Below are positions 6,575-14,956 of a stretch of DNA of 38,297 nt, piece by piece; position 1 is the first letter of the stretch; each line of letters begins with the position of its first letter. Both the position numbers and the translations under genes were made by a program. The DNA is from Treponema sp. UBA7570 (GTDB lineage Bacteria > Spirochaetota > Spirochaetia > Treponematales > Treponemataceae), in NCBI GenBank assembly GCA_002477955.1, contig DLLE01000053.1, forward strand, positions 17,375 to 55,671, in the 5' to 3' direction. Under the pieces are notes generated by a model. That model worked only from the letters and a program-made list of their open reading frames with translations. It had not been told where the DNA came from and searched no databases.

Positions 6575-8860
6575 ATGAACGAACCTTTTAATCCAGAACT
6601 TGAAAACAACAGAATTATTTCTACCGGAAATCCTGCTTTTAATGAACAAAATTCTTCTGACGAAAATATCGAAGTTTTAGAGGCTTTGGAAGATGCGCCA
6701 TCAGAAAAAAAATCTAAACAAAAAAAGCAGAAAACCGCAAAACACTCTAAGCATAAAATTTCTATAAAAAATATAGTACGTTCGATCACCTTTAAATTTG
6801 CAGTCTTTCTTTTTGTTTTTTTTACACTTTCATTTACAACTTTATCATTTTTTCTGGTTCATTCGATTGCAAAAGACAACACAGAAACTTATACAAATTT
6901 TTCTACAACAATTGCAGAACGGACAGCCGACGGTTTAACTTACTGGCTGGATTCTTTCTCTAAAAGTTTTGGAATTTTTACAAACAGCGAGGCATTTACT
7001 TCTGGAAATTATGAACTTGCCTGCAATTATCTGACAGAAAACAAAGATTTAATCGATCCAAGTTTTGATTTTATCGGAATTGCCGGCCAAGACGGAAAAA
7101 TGTACGATTCTAACGGAAATTACACCGACATTTCGCATGAAGACTTTTTTACGGCAATTTACACAAACGGAAAACAACAATATATTTCTGATCCTGTGCC
7201 ATCTCCAGACGGAATCGGTTACATTTTTTATGTTTCTGCTCCAGTAACAAACACGAACAAATCGTTTTGGGGAGTTATTGTCGGCGCGCTTGCTTTGAGC
7301 AAGGTGAATTACCAAATTACACAGTCGAATTTTAGCGACAACAGTTTTACCTACGCAATCGATTCAAAAGGAAATATTATTGCTCATCCAGATTCTGAAA
7401 AAATCATGAAGAATTTTTACGTAATGAGCGATGAAGAATCCGGCTATAAAGGGTATCAGGAAATGACTCAAAAAATGATTTTGAGCCAAAAAGGAACCGG
7501 AATTATCAAAGACAGCGAACGAAATGCAACAAATTACGTTTTCTACTGCCCAATTAACCATACAAACTGGTCGCTGGCAATTTCAATAAACCAAACAGAA
7601 ATCGTTTCGATGGCAAAAAAGAGCGCTTTCCAGATTTGTTTTATAAGCATTATGATTGCAATCATACTTTTGGTTGTAACTTCTATTTATCTGACAATGT
7701 TAGTTCATCCTCTCATTCAGCTTAAAAATTCAATTATCGAAATCGCTTCCGGTGCTGCAGATTTAACAAAACGAATCGAAGTAAAAACAAAAGACGAAGT
7801 TGGCGAAGTTGTTTTGGGATTCAACACTTTTACACAAAATTTGCATCATATTATTATGCGGATAAAAGAATCGAAGGATGAACTTTCAAAAGTTGACGGA
7901 GAAATGGCAGGTACAACATGCGAAACAAGTTCTTCTATCAACAAAATCATTTCAAATATAAGCACAGTAAGCAGCCAAATTGAATTGCAGGGAAAATCTG
8001 TTGAAGAAACTACAGACAAAGTAAACCAGATTACGAAAAATATCGAAGCTTTAAATGCAATGATTGAAAACCAGTCGTCTGGAGTTACTCAGGCCAGCGC
8101 AGCAGTAGAAGAAATGCTTGGAAATATTTCTTCCGTTACAAGAAGCACTGAGCATATGGTTGATTCATTTATCTCTCTCGAAAACGACACAACTACAGGA
8201 ATTGAAAAACAGAACAGCGTAGACGAACAGATTCAGCAAATTCAAGCACAGAGCCAAATGCTTATGGAAGCAAACAAAGTTATTTCTAAAATTGCAAGCG
8301 AAACAAACCTTTTGGCAATGAATGCTTCTATCGAAGCTGCGCATGCAGGCGATGCAGGACGCGGGTTTAGCGTTGTTGCGGATGAAATTCACAATCTTTC
8401 CGAAAGTTCTAGCCGCCAGTCAAAACAGATCCGCGATGAACTTCAGAAAATTCAAAATTCGATTGAAACTGTCGTTGTATCTTCGGCAGAGGCTAAAAAT
8501 TCGTTCCAATCAGTAACAAAGAAAATCCGAGAAACTGACCAGCTTGTTCAGCAAATAAAAGGCGCAATGGAAGAAAGTGAAATCGGCAGCCATCAGATTA
8601 CAGATGCGCTCAAAATGATGAACGATTCAACTTCTGACGTTCGTGTCTCTTCCGGAAGCATGTCGGCAGGCAACCAGACAATATTGGATCAAGTTAAAAA
8701 ATTACAGCTAGCAACAGAAGAAATCAAATCAAGCATGATAGAAATGACAGCTTCTGCAAACCAAATTAGCGACAACGAAAAAACTTTGAGCAATATTTCC
8801 AAAGCAATGCAGAAATCAATCTTGAAAATTGGTTCTCAGATTGATTTGTTCCATGTCTAA
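6575..8860 (+). CDS. methyl-accepting chemotaxis protein with Cache sensor
   Basis: 761 residues from the ATG at 6575, which has Shine-Dalgarno GGAGGA 4 nt upstream. A Lys/Glu-rich cytoplasmic N-terminus of about 70 residues precedes TM1 (about 73-98). A Cache-type extracytoplasmic ligand domain follows, then TM2 (about 350-378), a HAMP segment (LTKRIEVKTKDEVGEVVLGF), and the signalling coiled coil. Its tip ETNLLAMNASIEAAHAGDAG, followed by RGFSVVADEI (about residues 574-604), is the CheA/CheW contact. The long charged N-terminus is unusual. The ligand is unknown. The gene is likely monocistronic. Confidence 0.94.
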   Translation: MNEPFNPELENNRIISTGNPAFNEQNSSDENIEVLEALEDAPSEKKSKQKKQKTAKHSKHKISIKNIVRSITFKFAVFLFVFFTLSFTTLSFFLVHSIAKDNTETYTNFSTTIAERTADGLTYWLDSFSKSFGIFTNSEAFTSGNYELACNYLTENKDLIDPSFDFIGIAGQDGKMYDSNGNYTDISHEDFFTAIYTNGKQQYISDPVPSPDGIGYIFYVSAPVTNTNKSFWGVIVGALALSKVNYQITQSNFSDNSFTYAIDSKGNIIAHPDSEKIMKNFYVMSDEESGYKGYQEMTQKMILSQKGTGIIKDSERNATNYVFYCPINHTNWSLAISINQTEIVSMAKKSAFQICFISIMIAIILLVVTSIYLTMLVHPLIQLKNSIIEIASGAADLTKRIEVKTKDEVGEVVLGFNTFTQNLHHIIMRIKESKDELSKVDGEMAGTTCETSSSINKIISNISTVSSQIELQGKSVEETTDKVNQITKNIEALNAMIENQSSGVTQASAAVEEMLGNISSVTRSTEHMVDSFISLENDTTTGIEKQNSVDEQIQQIQAQSQMLMEANKVISKIASETNLLAMNASIEAAHAGDAGRGFSVVADEIHNLSESSSRQSKQIRDELQKIQNSIETVVVSSAEAKNSFQSVTKKIRETDQLVQQIKGAMEESEIGSHQITDALKMMNDSTSDVRVSSGSMSAGNQTILDQVKKLQLATEEIKSSMIEMTASANQISDNEKTLSNISKAMQKSILKIGSQIDLFHV

Positions 8861-8881
8861 ATAATGTTTAAGCTCTAAAAA

Positions 8882-8919
8882 TTGCATTTTTTGGAGATGA
8901 TTAATATAATATCGGCATG
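8882..8919 (+). promoter_or_regulatory. promoter for the FAD oxidoreductase, near-leaderless
   Basis: -35-like TTGCAT (8882-8887), a 17-nt spacer, and consensus -10 TATAAT (8905-8910). The ATG begins at 8917, 6 nt after the -10, and no Shine-Dalgarno lies between. Initiation would therefore fall at or beside the start codon. Confidence 0.65.
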
Positions 8920-10536
8920 ACTTGTGAACTTTCAATCACCCTCATGCCAGAGGACGAAAAAAATCAGAGCACAATCGATGCAAAAATTCGGCAAGCTCTT
9001 AAAGAAAAAAAAATTTTTGAAAATGGACAGAAAATCACTTCGGTTTTTATAAAAAAATCGATTGACGCACGGCATTCCCAGATTAAGCTCGTTATGCGTT
9101 ACAAAATTTACATTGATGAAGAACCGGAAGATTTAGAAAACATTGCGCTCAACTGGAAACACGCCGATGGAAAACGCTCTGTAGTTATAATCGGCTGCGG
9201 ACCGGCAGGACTCTATGCGGCTTTTAAACTTTTTGAAGCAGGAATTAAGCCGGTTATTATTGAACGTGGAAATCCGACAAAAGTTCGGGCAGGCGACATT
9301 GAAAACCTTACAAAAGATGGAATTTTGGACGAAAATTCAAACTTTTGTTTTGGTTCTGGAGGAGCAGGAACTTTTTCTGACGGAAAACTCTACACCCGTT
9401 CAAACAAACGTGGCGACATCTATAAAATTTACAGAATTTTTGTTGAATTTGGAGCAAATCCGAACATTCTTACCGATGCACATCCTCACATTGGAACAGA
9501 TAAACTTCCTGGCATTATTGACCGCATGGAAAAAAAAATTGTAGAACTTGGCGGCGAAATTCATTTTAATTCACTTTGTACAGATTTAATTGTAGAAAAA
9601 ACTTCTCAGAACAATGAATTAAAGGCGACCGGTGTAAAAATCAAAAATCTTACCGATGGAAAAGAAAAAGAAATTTTTGCAGATTCAATAATTCTTGCAA
9701 CTGGACATTCTGCGTCAAATATTTACCAAATGGTTTCGAAAATTGCACCAAATGCGCTCGAAGCAAAAACATTTGCGGTCGGAGTCCGGGTTGAACATCC
9801 GCGGGCAATTATAGATTCAATTCAATTCCACGGAAAACAAATGCCTGCCGCCGCCGAATACCGTCTTACAACTCAGGTTGACGGCCGCGGAGTCTACAGT
9901 TTTTGCATGTGTCCCGGCGGCTTTGTCGTTCCATGTGCAACAGCAAAAGATCAGATTGTCGTAAACGGAATGAGTTCTTCTGGACGAAACAGCCAGTGGT
10001 CAAATGCGGCAATTGTCGTTGAACGCAGACCGGAAGACATTCCTCAGGAATTTAAAAAACAGGCAGAAGGTGAAGGCTGTCCTGCACTTGCCGGGCTTTA
10101 CTGGCGAACCTGGCTCGAAAAATTAACTTTCAAAAACGGTTCCGGTCAGCTTGCACCAGCTCAAAGGCTAACGGACTTTCTTGAAGAAAAAGAATCAAAA
10201 TCGCTTCCAATTACAAGTTATAAACCCGGAGTTGTTTCAAGCAGACTGGATAAATGGCTTCCAAAAGATATTTGTAAGAAATTGCAGGCAGGATTTAAGG
10301 ATTTTAACAAAAGCATGAAAGGTTTTGTTTGCCCTGACGCAATTCTAATCGCTTCGGAAACAAGAACCAGCACTCCTGTAAGAATTTTACGCAACAAAGA
10401 CACTTTGGAATGTACGGCAATTAAAAATCTATATCCATGCGGAGAAGGAAGCGGATATTCTGGAGGAATTGGAAGTTCGGCAATGGACGGAGAGCGCGTT
10501 GCCGGAACAATAATAAATTCTCTCAAAGCGCAGTAA
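8917..10536 (+). CDS. FAD-dependent dehydrogenase, COG2509 type
   Basis: 539 residues. An N-terminal ferredoxin-like segment of about 85 residues (with YKIYIDEEPED) precedes the FAD-binding Rossmann motif VVIIGCGPAGLYAAFKLFEAG (about residues 88-108). The signature NFCFGSGGAGTFSDGKLYTR follows, then a second FAD contact LATGHSA and a C-terminal LYPCGEGSGYSGGIGSSAMDG. This is the uncharacterised family often annotated as NAD(P)/FAD-dependent oxidoreductase. The substrate is unknown. It may be cotranscribed with the downstream Dabb gene (17-nt gap). Confidence 0.9.
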   Translation: MTCELSITLMPEDEKNQSTIDAKIRQALKEKKIFENGQKITSVFIKKSIDARHSQIKLVMRYKIYIDEEPEDLENIALNWKHADGKRSVVIIGCGPAGLYAAFKLFEAGIKPVIIERGNPTKVRAGDIENLTKDGILDENSNFCFGSGGAGTFSDGKLYTRSNKRGDIYKIYRIFVEFGANPNILTDAHPHIGTDKLPGIIDRMEKKIVELGGEIHFNSLCTDLIVEKTSQNNELKATGVKIKNLTDGKEKEIFADSIILATGHSASNIYQMVSKIAPNALEAKTFAVGVRVEHPRAIIDSIQFHGKQMPAAAEYRLTTQVDGRGVYSFCMCPGGFVVPCATAKDQIVVNGMSSSGRNSQWSNAAIVVERRPEDIPQEFKKQAEGEGCPALAGLYWRTWLEKLTFKNGSGQLAPAQRLTDFLEEKESKSLPITSYKPGVVSSRLDKWLPKDICKKLQAGFKDFNKSMKGFVCPDAILIASETRTSTPVRILRNKDTLECTAIKNLYPCGEGSGYSGGIGSSAMDGERVAGTIINSLKAQ

Positions 10537-10553
10537 AAACGGAGGAACCAAAA

Positions 10554-10880
10554 ATGAAACACTGTATCCTTGTAAAATTTGTTCCGGAAATTTCAAAAAA
10601 AATCGAAAATTCGTTTATTGAGCAGATTCAAGAACTGTTTAATACTGCAACAACAGAAATTAACGGAGTACATTACGTAAAAATTTACAAGTGCTGCATA
10701 AAACGCGAAAACCGCGCCGACATTATGATTGAAATGGACATGGACAAAGAAGCGCTGGAAGCCTACGATTCAAGCGACGCTCATTTAATTTGGAAACGAG
10801 AATATTCAAGATTTATTGAAGAAAAAACGATTTTTGACTTTGACGACACAAAACCTTTCAAAAAAACAATAAATCAATAA
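10554..10880 (+). CDS. Dabb (stress-responsive alpha-beta barrel) domain protein
   Basis: 108 residues from the ATG at 10554, preceded by Shine-Dalgarno GGAGGA 7 nt upstream. The pattern MKHCILVKFVPEIS, then EINGVHYVKIYKC, then ADIMIEMDMDKEALEAYDSSDAH matches the dimeric ferredoxin-like Dabb fold. Biochemical function is unknown. It lies 17 nt after the FAD oxidoreductase, suggesting one transcript. The frame stays open upstream as far as 10437, but that part overlaps the oxidoreductase and is not used. Confidence 0.8.
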   Translation: MKHCILVKFVPEISKKIENSFIEQIQELFNTATTEINGVHYVKIYKCCIKRENRADIMIEMDMDKEALEAYDSSDAHLIWKREYSRFIEEKTIFDFDDTKPFKKTINQ

Positions 10881-10883
10881 AAA

Positions 10884-10911
10884 TTGCAAAAAATATTTTT
10901 CGTGTTAAAAT
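10884..10911 (+). promoter_or_regulatory. possible promoter of the small membrane protein gene
   Basis: TTGCAA (10884-10889), a 16-nt spacer, TAAAAT (10906-10911), 46 nt before the ATG at 10958, which has its own Shine-Dalgarno. Confidence 0.45.
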
Positions 10912-10957
10912 TATGTTTAATTGAGTTTGCAATGCAAGCTTTTTTAGAGGAGTTGTT

Positions 10958-11353
10958 ATGGCAAAAAAAAGTAGTTTTAACCTTTTTTATTTGATTGGAA
11001 TGATTGCAGTTGTAGTCGGAAGTTTTTTACCGATTATAAGAATTTCGCTTGGTATTCTTGGAAAGATTGATTTTACAATAATTGATGCTTTTAAGGACTT
11101 GAGCAATTTAGATTCGTGGCTTGCACTTTTAATGTTTGTTGCGGCAGCCGTTGGAATTATTCTGTGCTTTGTAAAAGTTTCTAATTCAAGCATGTTAAAA
11201 ACAGTTTGTCTGCTTGCTTCTATTGTGCTCGGACTTATCTTTTTTGCACGCGGAAACTTTTTTAAAGACTGGTTTAAAATTACAGGCTTTGGATTTTATA
11301 TAATTCTTGCGGGATGGGTTATCGGTCTGATTGGTACTTTTGTAAAAAAATAA
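10958..11353 (+). CDS. small four-helix membrane protein, unknown
   Basis: 131 residues with four hydrophobic segments: about 9-31 (LIGMIAVVVGSFLPIIRISL), 51-71, 80-97 and 108-128. A short polar N-terminus and KK at the C-terminus place both ends in the cytoplasm. Shine-Dalgarno AGAGGAG stands 5 nt before the ATG. I do not recognise a named family. The gene has its own promoter-like sequence and is followed by a modular repeat. Confidence 0.75.
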   Translation: MAKKSSFNLFYLIGMIAVVVGSFLPIIRISLGILGKIDFTIIDAFKDLSNLDSWLALLMFVAAAVGIILCFVKVSNSSMLKTVCLLASIVLGLIFFARGNFFKDWFKITGFGFYIILAGWVIGLIGTFVKK

Positions 11354-11362
11354 AACGGCTTA

Positions 11363-11455
11363 GGGGGTGTAGCCACGCGTAGCGTTATAAGCGGACTCGT
11401 CCGCTTATAATGAAATGGCGAAACACCCGACACCGCGCAAGCGGTGGAAGCCCCA
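11363..11455 (+). repeat. modular palindrome-core repeat, copy 3
   Basis: Core ATAAGCGGAC-TC-GTCCGCTTAT (11387-11408) lies between GCGTAGCGTT and AATGAAATGGCG. Outer pairing GGGTGT/ACACCC is visible. A second hairpin CACCGC-GCAA-GCGGTG (11431-11446) closes on a GNRA-type loop. It lies between two convergent genes. Confidence 0.75.
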
Positions 11456-11468
11456 ACTTATAAAATTT

Positions 11469-12521
11469 TTATAAAATATTCATTTCGATTTTTATTTTGT
11501 CATTTTTTACAGAAATTTTTGAATTTGCTCCAATTATCAAGGGCATTGCCGGATCAATATGACCAATATCGGCATCCAAAACAATTGGAACTCCAAGATC
11601 GCCCAAAATTCCTGTTACTGCATTGTATTGATTTACGCCCATCATTTCCTGCCGAAAAGCCGCAAGCGGCCGTCCAAAAACAAACCCCGAGGCATTTTTA
11701 AACCAGCCGCTTTCTTTTAAATGCCAGAGCGCCCTGCGGATATCCATTGGATTGTAATCACAACTTTCCAAAACCCAAACAATTTTTTTGTGCTTTTCGC
11801 TAAACCGGCAAACGTTTTCCAGCCGAGTTCCGCTCAAACCGACAATGCAGTCAAGACAGCCGCCCAGAATAGTTCCGTCAAATTCCAATTTTTCGTCTGG
11901 CAGCAAAAGTTCTAAAGTATTTCCATTTTTAGAAGGAATATAAGACACAAGTTCTTTTCTGTCAGTCAAAATATAAGAAGAAAGAGGGTCTTCGCTCTCT
12001 ACATCTGGATTTTGAAATTTCGGATAACCGCTGACCGTAAAACTCTTTCCTTCGAGAAGATTCCATGCATCAAGCTCGCTCTGTTCCCAGGGTTTTCCGA
12101 ATCCAGGAGCATTTTGACCGTAGATTGCCGGAATTGAGCAGAGGGTTACAAGCGGAAAAATGAAATTTGTATTGTCGCTGCAACCAATAAACCACTTTGG
12201 TTCGGCAGTTTTGAGTTTTTCAAAATCAACGTAACTTACGGTTTCGCACATGAGTTCACCGCCGCCACAACTAAAAACAGCATTTATTTTGGGGTCTAAA
12301 TAATATTTTTGGAGTTCAGCGGCGGCGATTTTTGGGTCTGTCGAAATTCCAAGACCGTCAGACTTGTAGCAGCACTCGCCAATTTCCACGTTATAACCAC
12401 GTTCTTTAAAACGGCGGACTGCCTCGTTAAAGCGAAAATTGTAAGGTTCTGTCGTTGCGCCAAAACTCGGAGCAACAATGGCAATCGTATCGCCTTTTTT
12501 TAGCGGTTTTGGAAAACGCAT
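11469..12521 (-). CDS. S66 family peptidase (LD-carboxypeptidase/MccF type)
   Basis: 350 residues, usual S66 length. The N-terminus LKKGDTIAIVAPSF is typical. The Ser-Glu-His triad is visible: S115 in GCSDNTN, E252 in VLESCDYNP, and H321 in ADIGHIDP. Family members cleave L,D-bonds in muropeptides during peptidoglycan recycling or hydrolyse microcin C7-like peptidyl nucleotides; the sequence does not decide which. No signal peptide, so cytoplasmic. Shine-Dalgarno AAGGA precedes the ATG. The gap to the upstream cytidylate kinase-like gene is only 16 nt, so they probably share an mRNA. Confidence 0.9.
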   Translation of the reverse strand: MRFPKPLKKGDTIAIVAPSFGATTEPYNFRFNEAVRRFKERGYNVEIGECCYKSDGLGISTDPKIAAAELQKYYLDPKINAVFSCGGGELMCETVSYVDFEKLKTAEPKWFIGCSDNTNFIFPLVTLCSIPAIYGQNAPGFGKPWEQSELDAWNLLEGKSFTVSGYPKFQNPDVESEDPLSSYILTDRKELVSYIPSKNGNTLELLLPDEKLEFDGTILGGCLDCIVGLSGTRLENVCRFSEKHKKIVWVLESCDYNPMDIRRALWHLKESGWFKNASGFVFGRPLAAFRQEMMGVNQYNAVTGILGDLGVPIVLDADIGHIDPAMPLIIGANSKISVKNDKIKIEMNIL

Positions 12522-12537
12522 ATTTTTAAGTCCTTTT

Positions 12538-13122
12538 TTAGCGGCTTAACTCAACAATAAGTTTTGCACACTCATCAAGTCCAATTTTTCCAGAATTCAA
12601 GCACAAATCGTAATATCTAGAATCGCCAAATTCGGTATTTGTGTAGTAAGTGCAATACTTGCAACGTTTGCGGTCAACTCTTACAAGATCCCGCATGATT
12701 TTTTCTTCCGAAACATCCTGCATTCTATTGTTTTTTAAGTATTCAACTCTCCACCATGGATCTGCGTGAATAAAAACATGCAAGCTGTCATCAAATTCCT
12801 GAAGAATTTGATTTGCGTTTCTGCCGACAATAACGCAATGACCGTGTTCTCCAAATTTGCGGATAACTTCTTTTTGCGCTTCAAAAATTTGATCGTTTAT
12901 CGGTTTATTGTAAAAATCAAAAAGCGACTGTGTAAATCCCGTCAAAAACGGCGCTTCTTCGTCGCTTTTTAGAACTTTAGAAATATCGATATTTTTTTCA
13001 CTTGCCGCCTGCAAAATTATACTTTTGTCATAATACTCATAACCAAGAATTTCTGCAACTTTTTTGCCGATTGTTGAACCGCCTGCGCCAAATTCGCGGC
13101 TGATTGTAATTATTTTTTTCAA
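12538..13122 (-). CDS. cytidylate kinase-like family protein
   Basis: 194 residues starting MKKIITISREFGAGGSTIGK, the P-loop block of the cytidylate kinase-like (Cytidylate_kin2) family, where the loop is GAGGSTIG rather than a classic GxxxxGKS. Later features are VIVGRNANQIL, FIHADPWWRVEYL and a Cys pair CKYC. The start is set at the TTG at 13122, because Shine-Dalgarno GGGAG lies 7 nt upstream and the family begins exactly here. The frame stays open to 13146 but has no ribosome site there. Phosphate acceptor unknown. Just upstream is a hairpin with a T-run shared with another gene of the window. Confidence 0.82.
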   Translation of the reverse strand: MKKIITISREFGAGGSTIGKKVAEILGYEYYDKSIILQAASEKNIDISKVLKSDEEAPFLTGFTQSLFDFYNKPINDQIFEAQKEVIRKFGEHGHCVIVGRNANQILQEFDDSLHVFIHADPWWRVEYLKNNRMQDVSEEKIMRDLVRVDRKRCKYCTYYTNTEFGDSRYYDLCLNSGKIGLDECAKLIVELSR

Positions 13123-13133
13123 TTTTATGCTCC

Positions 13134-13195
13134 CATAAAAAGTCAAGATTAAAACTTCAGTTTTAGAATTGACTTTTTAAGTTGTTTAGCAACAT
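13134..13195 (-). repeat. hairpin/T-run leader repeat, copy 1
   Basis: Imperfect inverted repeat (13142-13173) followed on the minus strand by CTTTTTATGGGAG, the Shine-Dalgarno of the cytidylate kinase-like gene. About 60 bp (13134-13195) match the region at 29459-29520 at roughly 85% identity. It may terminate the upstream transporter operon (stop at 13210) or attenuate the kinase-like gene. Confidence 0.55.
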
Positions 13196-13209
13196 TTTAG
13201 CAAAATCTG

Positions 13210-13950
13210 CTACAAAACTTTTTCCAAAAAACTCTGAGTTCGTTTTTCTTTCGGATTTTTTAAAACTTCTTCTGGAGTTCCCTGTTCAATTATAAAACCG
13301 CAGTCCATAAAAACAACGCGGTCTGCAACTTCGCGGGCAAATCCCATTTCGTGCGTTACAACAACCATTGTCATTCCTCCGCGGGCAAGCTCCTTCATAA
13401 CTTCCAAAACCTCGCCAACCATTTCGGGGTCAAGGGCGCTCGTCGGTTCGTCAAAAAGCAAAATTTGAGGATTCATTGCAAGAGAACGCGCGATCGCAAC
13501 ACGCTGCTTTTGACCGCCAGAAAGCTGCTGCGGATGTGCAAAAGCCTTTGACTCAAGTCCAACGCGTTTAAGAAGTTTCATTCCTTCAATTTTTGCCTTT
13601 TCCTTTGACATTTTTTTTAGCTCAACAGGAGCAAGCATAAGATTGCTGATGATATTCATATTTGAAAAAAGATTAAAATGCTGAAAAACCATTCCGATAT
13701 TTTCGCGCACCTTATTCAAATTTACTTTTTTGTCGGTAATATCCGTATCGTTTACAATAATTTTTCCGCTTGTCGGCTCTTCAAGATGATTCAGACATCG
13801 CAAAAAAGTCGATTTTCCAGAACCAGACGGCCCGATTATGCAGACAACCTCGCCTTCGTGAACATCCAGCGAAATATCTTTTAAAACTTCCAGATTACCA
13901 AAATTTTTCCGAAGATTTTCAACGTGAATTTTTACTTTATCGCTCAACAT
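13210..13950 (-). CDS. polar amino acid ABC transporter ATPase (GlnQ type)
   Basis: 246 residues. Walker A GPSGSGKST (40-48), Q-loop FQHFNLF, signature LSGGQKQRVAIARSLA, Walker B ILLFDEPTSALD, and H-switch VVTHEMGFA. This matches the polar amino acid uptake (GlnQ/HisP) subfamily, which powers import at the inner membrane. It overlaps the end of the permease gene by 14 nt and completes the system with the binding protein at 14957-15721. The amino acid transported cannot be read from sequence. Confidence 0.95.
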   Translation of the reverse strand: MLSDKVKIHVENLRKNFGNLEVLKDISLDVHEGEVVCIIGPSGSGKSTFLRCLNHLEEPTSGKIIVNDTDITDKKVNLNKVRENIGMVFQHFNLFSNMNIISNLMLAPVELKKMSKEKAKIEGMKLLKRVGLESKAFAHPQQLSGGQKQRVAIARSLAMNPQILLFDEPTSALDPEMVGEVLEVMKELARGGMTMVVVTHEMGFAREVADRVVFMDCGFIIEQGTPEEVLKNPKEKRTQSFLEKVL

Positions 13951-14611
13951 TTCGCTTTAATCTCCTTTCAATAATCTTTGCAATTTTGCTCAGAGAAACA
14001 ATTACGACCATGTACATAATTCCAACGATTGCCCAAGTCTGAAGCGATTTAAAAGTATTGCCGCTGATTGTCTTTCCCATGTTTGTAAGCTCAGGATAAC
14101 CAATTACGGACAAAATCGATGTATCTTTTAAGGTGATTATAAACTGATTTATAATTGAAGGAATCATTACCCTAAAAGCCTGCGGCAAAATTACACGGCG
14201 CATTGTTGTTGCATAAGAAAGCCCAAGACTTCGCCCCGCTTCCATCTGCCCGACATCAATTGACTCGATTCCTGCGCGAAAAATTTCCGCCATATAAGCG
14301 CCACAGTTCATCGCCAGCGCAATCGTACCAGCCTGCAAGGCCGGAAGCCTAAAATTGTTCACCCCAGCCAGCCTAAAAGCCTGAGGCACGCCAAAATAAA
14401 TAAAATACGCCAGAACAATCAACGGAACGCCACGCACTGCATCGACATAAACCGAACCAATAACATTCAAAATTTTACTGCTGCTTACATTGCACAAAGC
14501 AAAAATAAGACCAATAACCATTGCAAAAAGCAACGCCCACAGACAAAGAACCAGCGTATAGCCAAGTGAACGCAAAAGCATCAGCGAATAAACCTGAAGA
14601 ATCGAAATCAA
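13937..14611 (-). CDS. polar amino acid ABC transporter permease (GlnP/HisM type)
   Basis: 224 residues with about five membrane helices and the permease EAA loop GQMEAGRSLGLSYATTMRRV followed by ILPQAFRVMIPS. The start is the TTG at 14611 with GAGG 7 nt upstream; no ATG is better placed. It overlaps the ATPase gene by 14 nt. A repeat-filled gap of 345 nt separates it from the binding protein gene, which probably lowers permease expression relative to the binding protein. Confidence 0.93.
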   Translation of the reverse strand: MISILQVYSLMLLRSLGYTLVLCLWALLFAMVIGLIFALCNVSSSKILNVIGSVYVDAVRGVPLIVLAYFIYFGVPQAFRLAGVNNFRLPALQAGTIALAMNCGAYMAEIFRAGIESIDVGQMEAGRSLGLSYATTMRRVILPQAFRVMIPSIINQFIITLKDTSILSVIGYPELTNMGKTISGNTFKSLQTWAIVGIMYMVVIVSLSKIAKIIERRLKRNVER

Positions 14612-14710
14612 AATGCAACCTCAAAAAACTAGTGTCGGGCAAACCCCATATTTTCTACTATAGTATAACGGAAAATCCGCCATTTCTCAATCTAAAAGAT
14701 GCACGATTTT

Positions 14711-14816
14711 GGGGCCATTTTTGCTAGCGCAAAAACCGCGCTTTCCGTACTTCCGCGTCTCCGCGCTCCATTGTTTTGCGCTGCAAAACAACACCTTCGG
14801 CGGTACTCCAATCGCT
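14711..14816 (-). repeat. modular palindrome-core repeat, copy 4
   Basis: On the minus strand: GATTGGAGTACCGCCGAAGG-TGTT, core GTTTTGC-AGC-GCAAAAC (14789-14773), then AATGGAGCGCGGAGACGCGG. It sits inside the amino acid transporter operon, between the binding protein and permease genes. Confidence 0.7.
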
Positions 14817-14844
14817 TGTCCAGCGAACAAATTTTACAAAGGCA

Positions 14845-14945
14845 TAAAAAAAGGACTGCAAAAACAATATTCGAGCCAAAAGAACAATTTTTAAATTGCT
14901 CCTTAATCGCTTCAAACAAGTTTTTAAACAGTCCCTTTTTGCAGT
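14845..14945 (-). terminator. branched hairpin after the binding protein gene
   Basis: On the minus strand, AAAAAGGGACTG with a nearby AAAAAC pairs with GTTTTT and GCAGTCC followed by a T-run. The enclosed segment has its own stem GAGCAATTT/AAATTGTTC. T-rich tails on both strands make it bidirectional. It starts about 12 nt after the binding protein stop codon and would reduce read-through into the permease gene. Confidence 0.6.
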
Positions 14946-14956
14946 AAATGCAAAAA

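Noticed and set aside
14692..14919. Small open frames on both strands near 14.7-14.9 kb
   Set aside because: They cover the modular repeat and the branched hairpin; the peptides are low-complexity products of palindromes.
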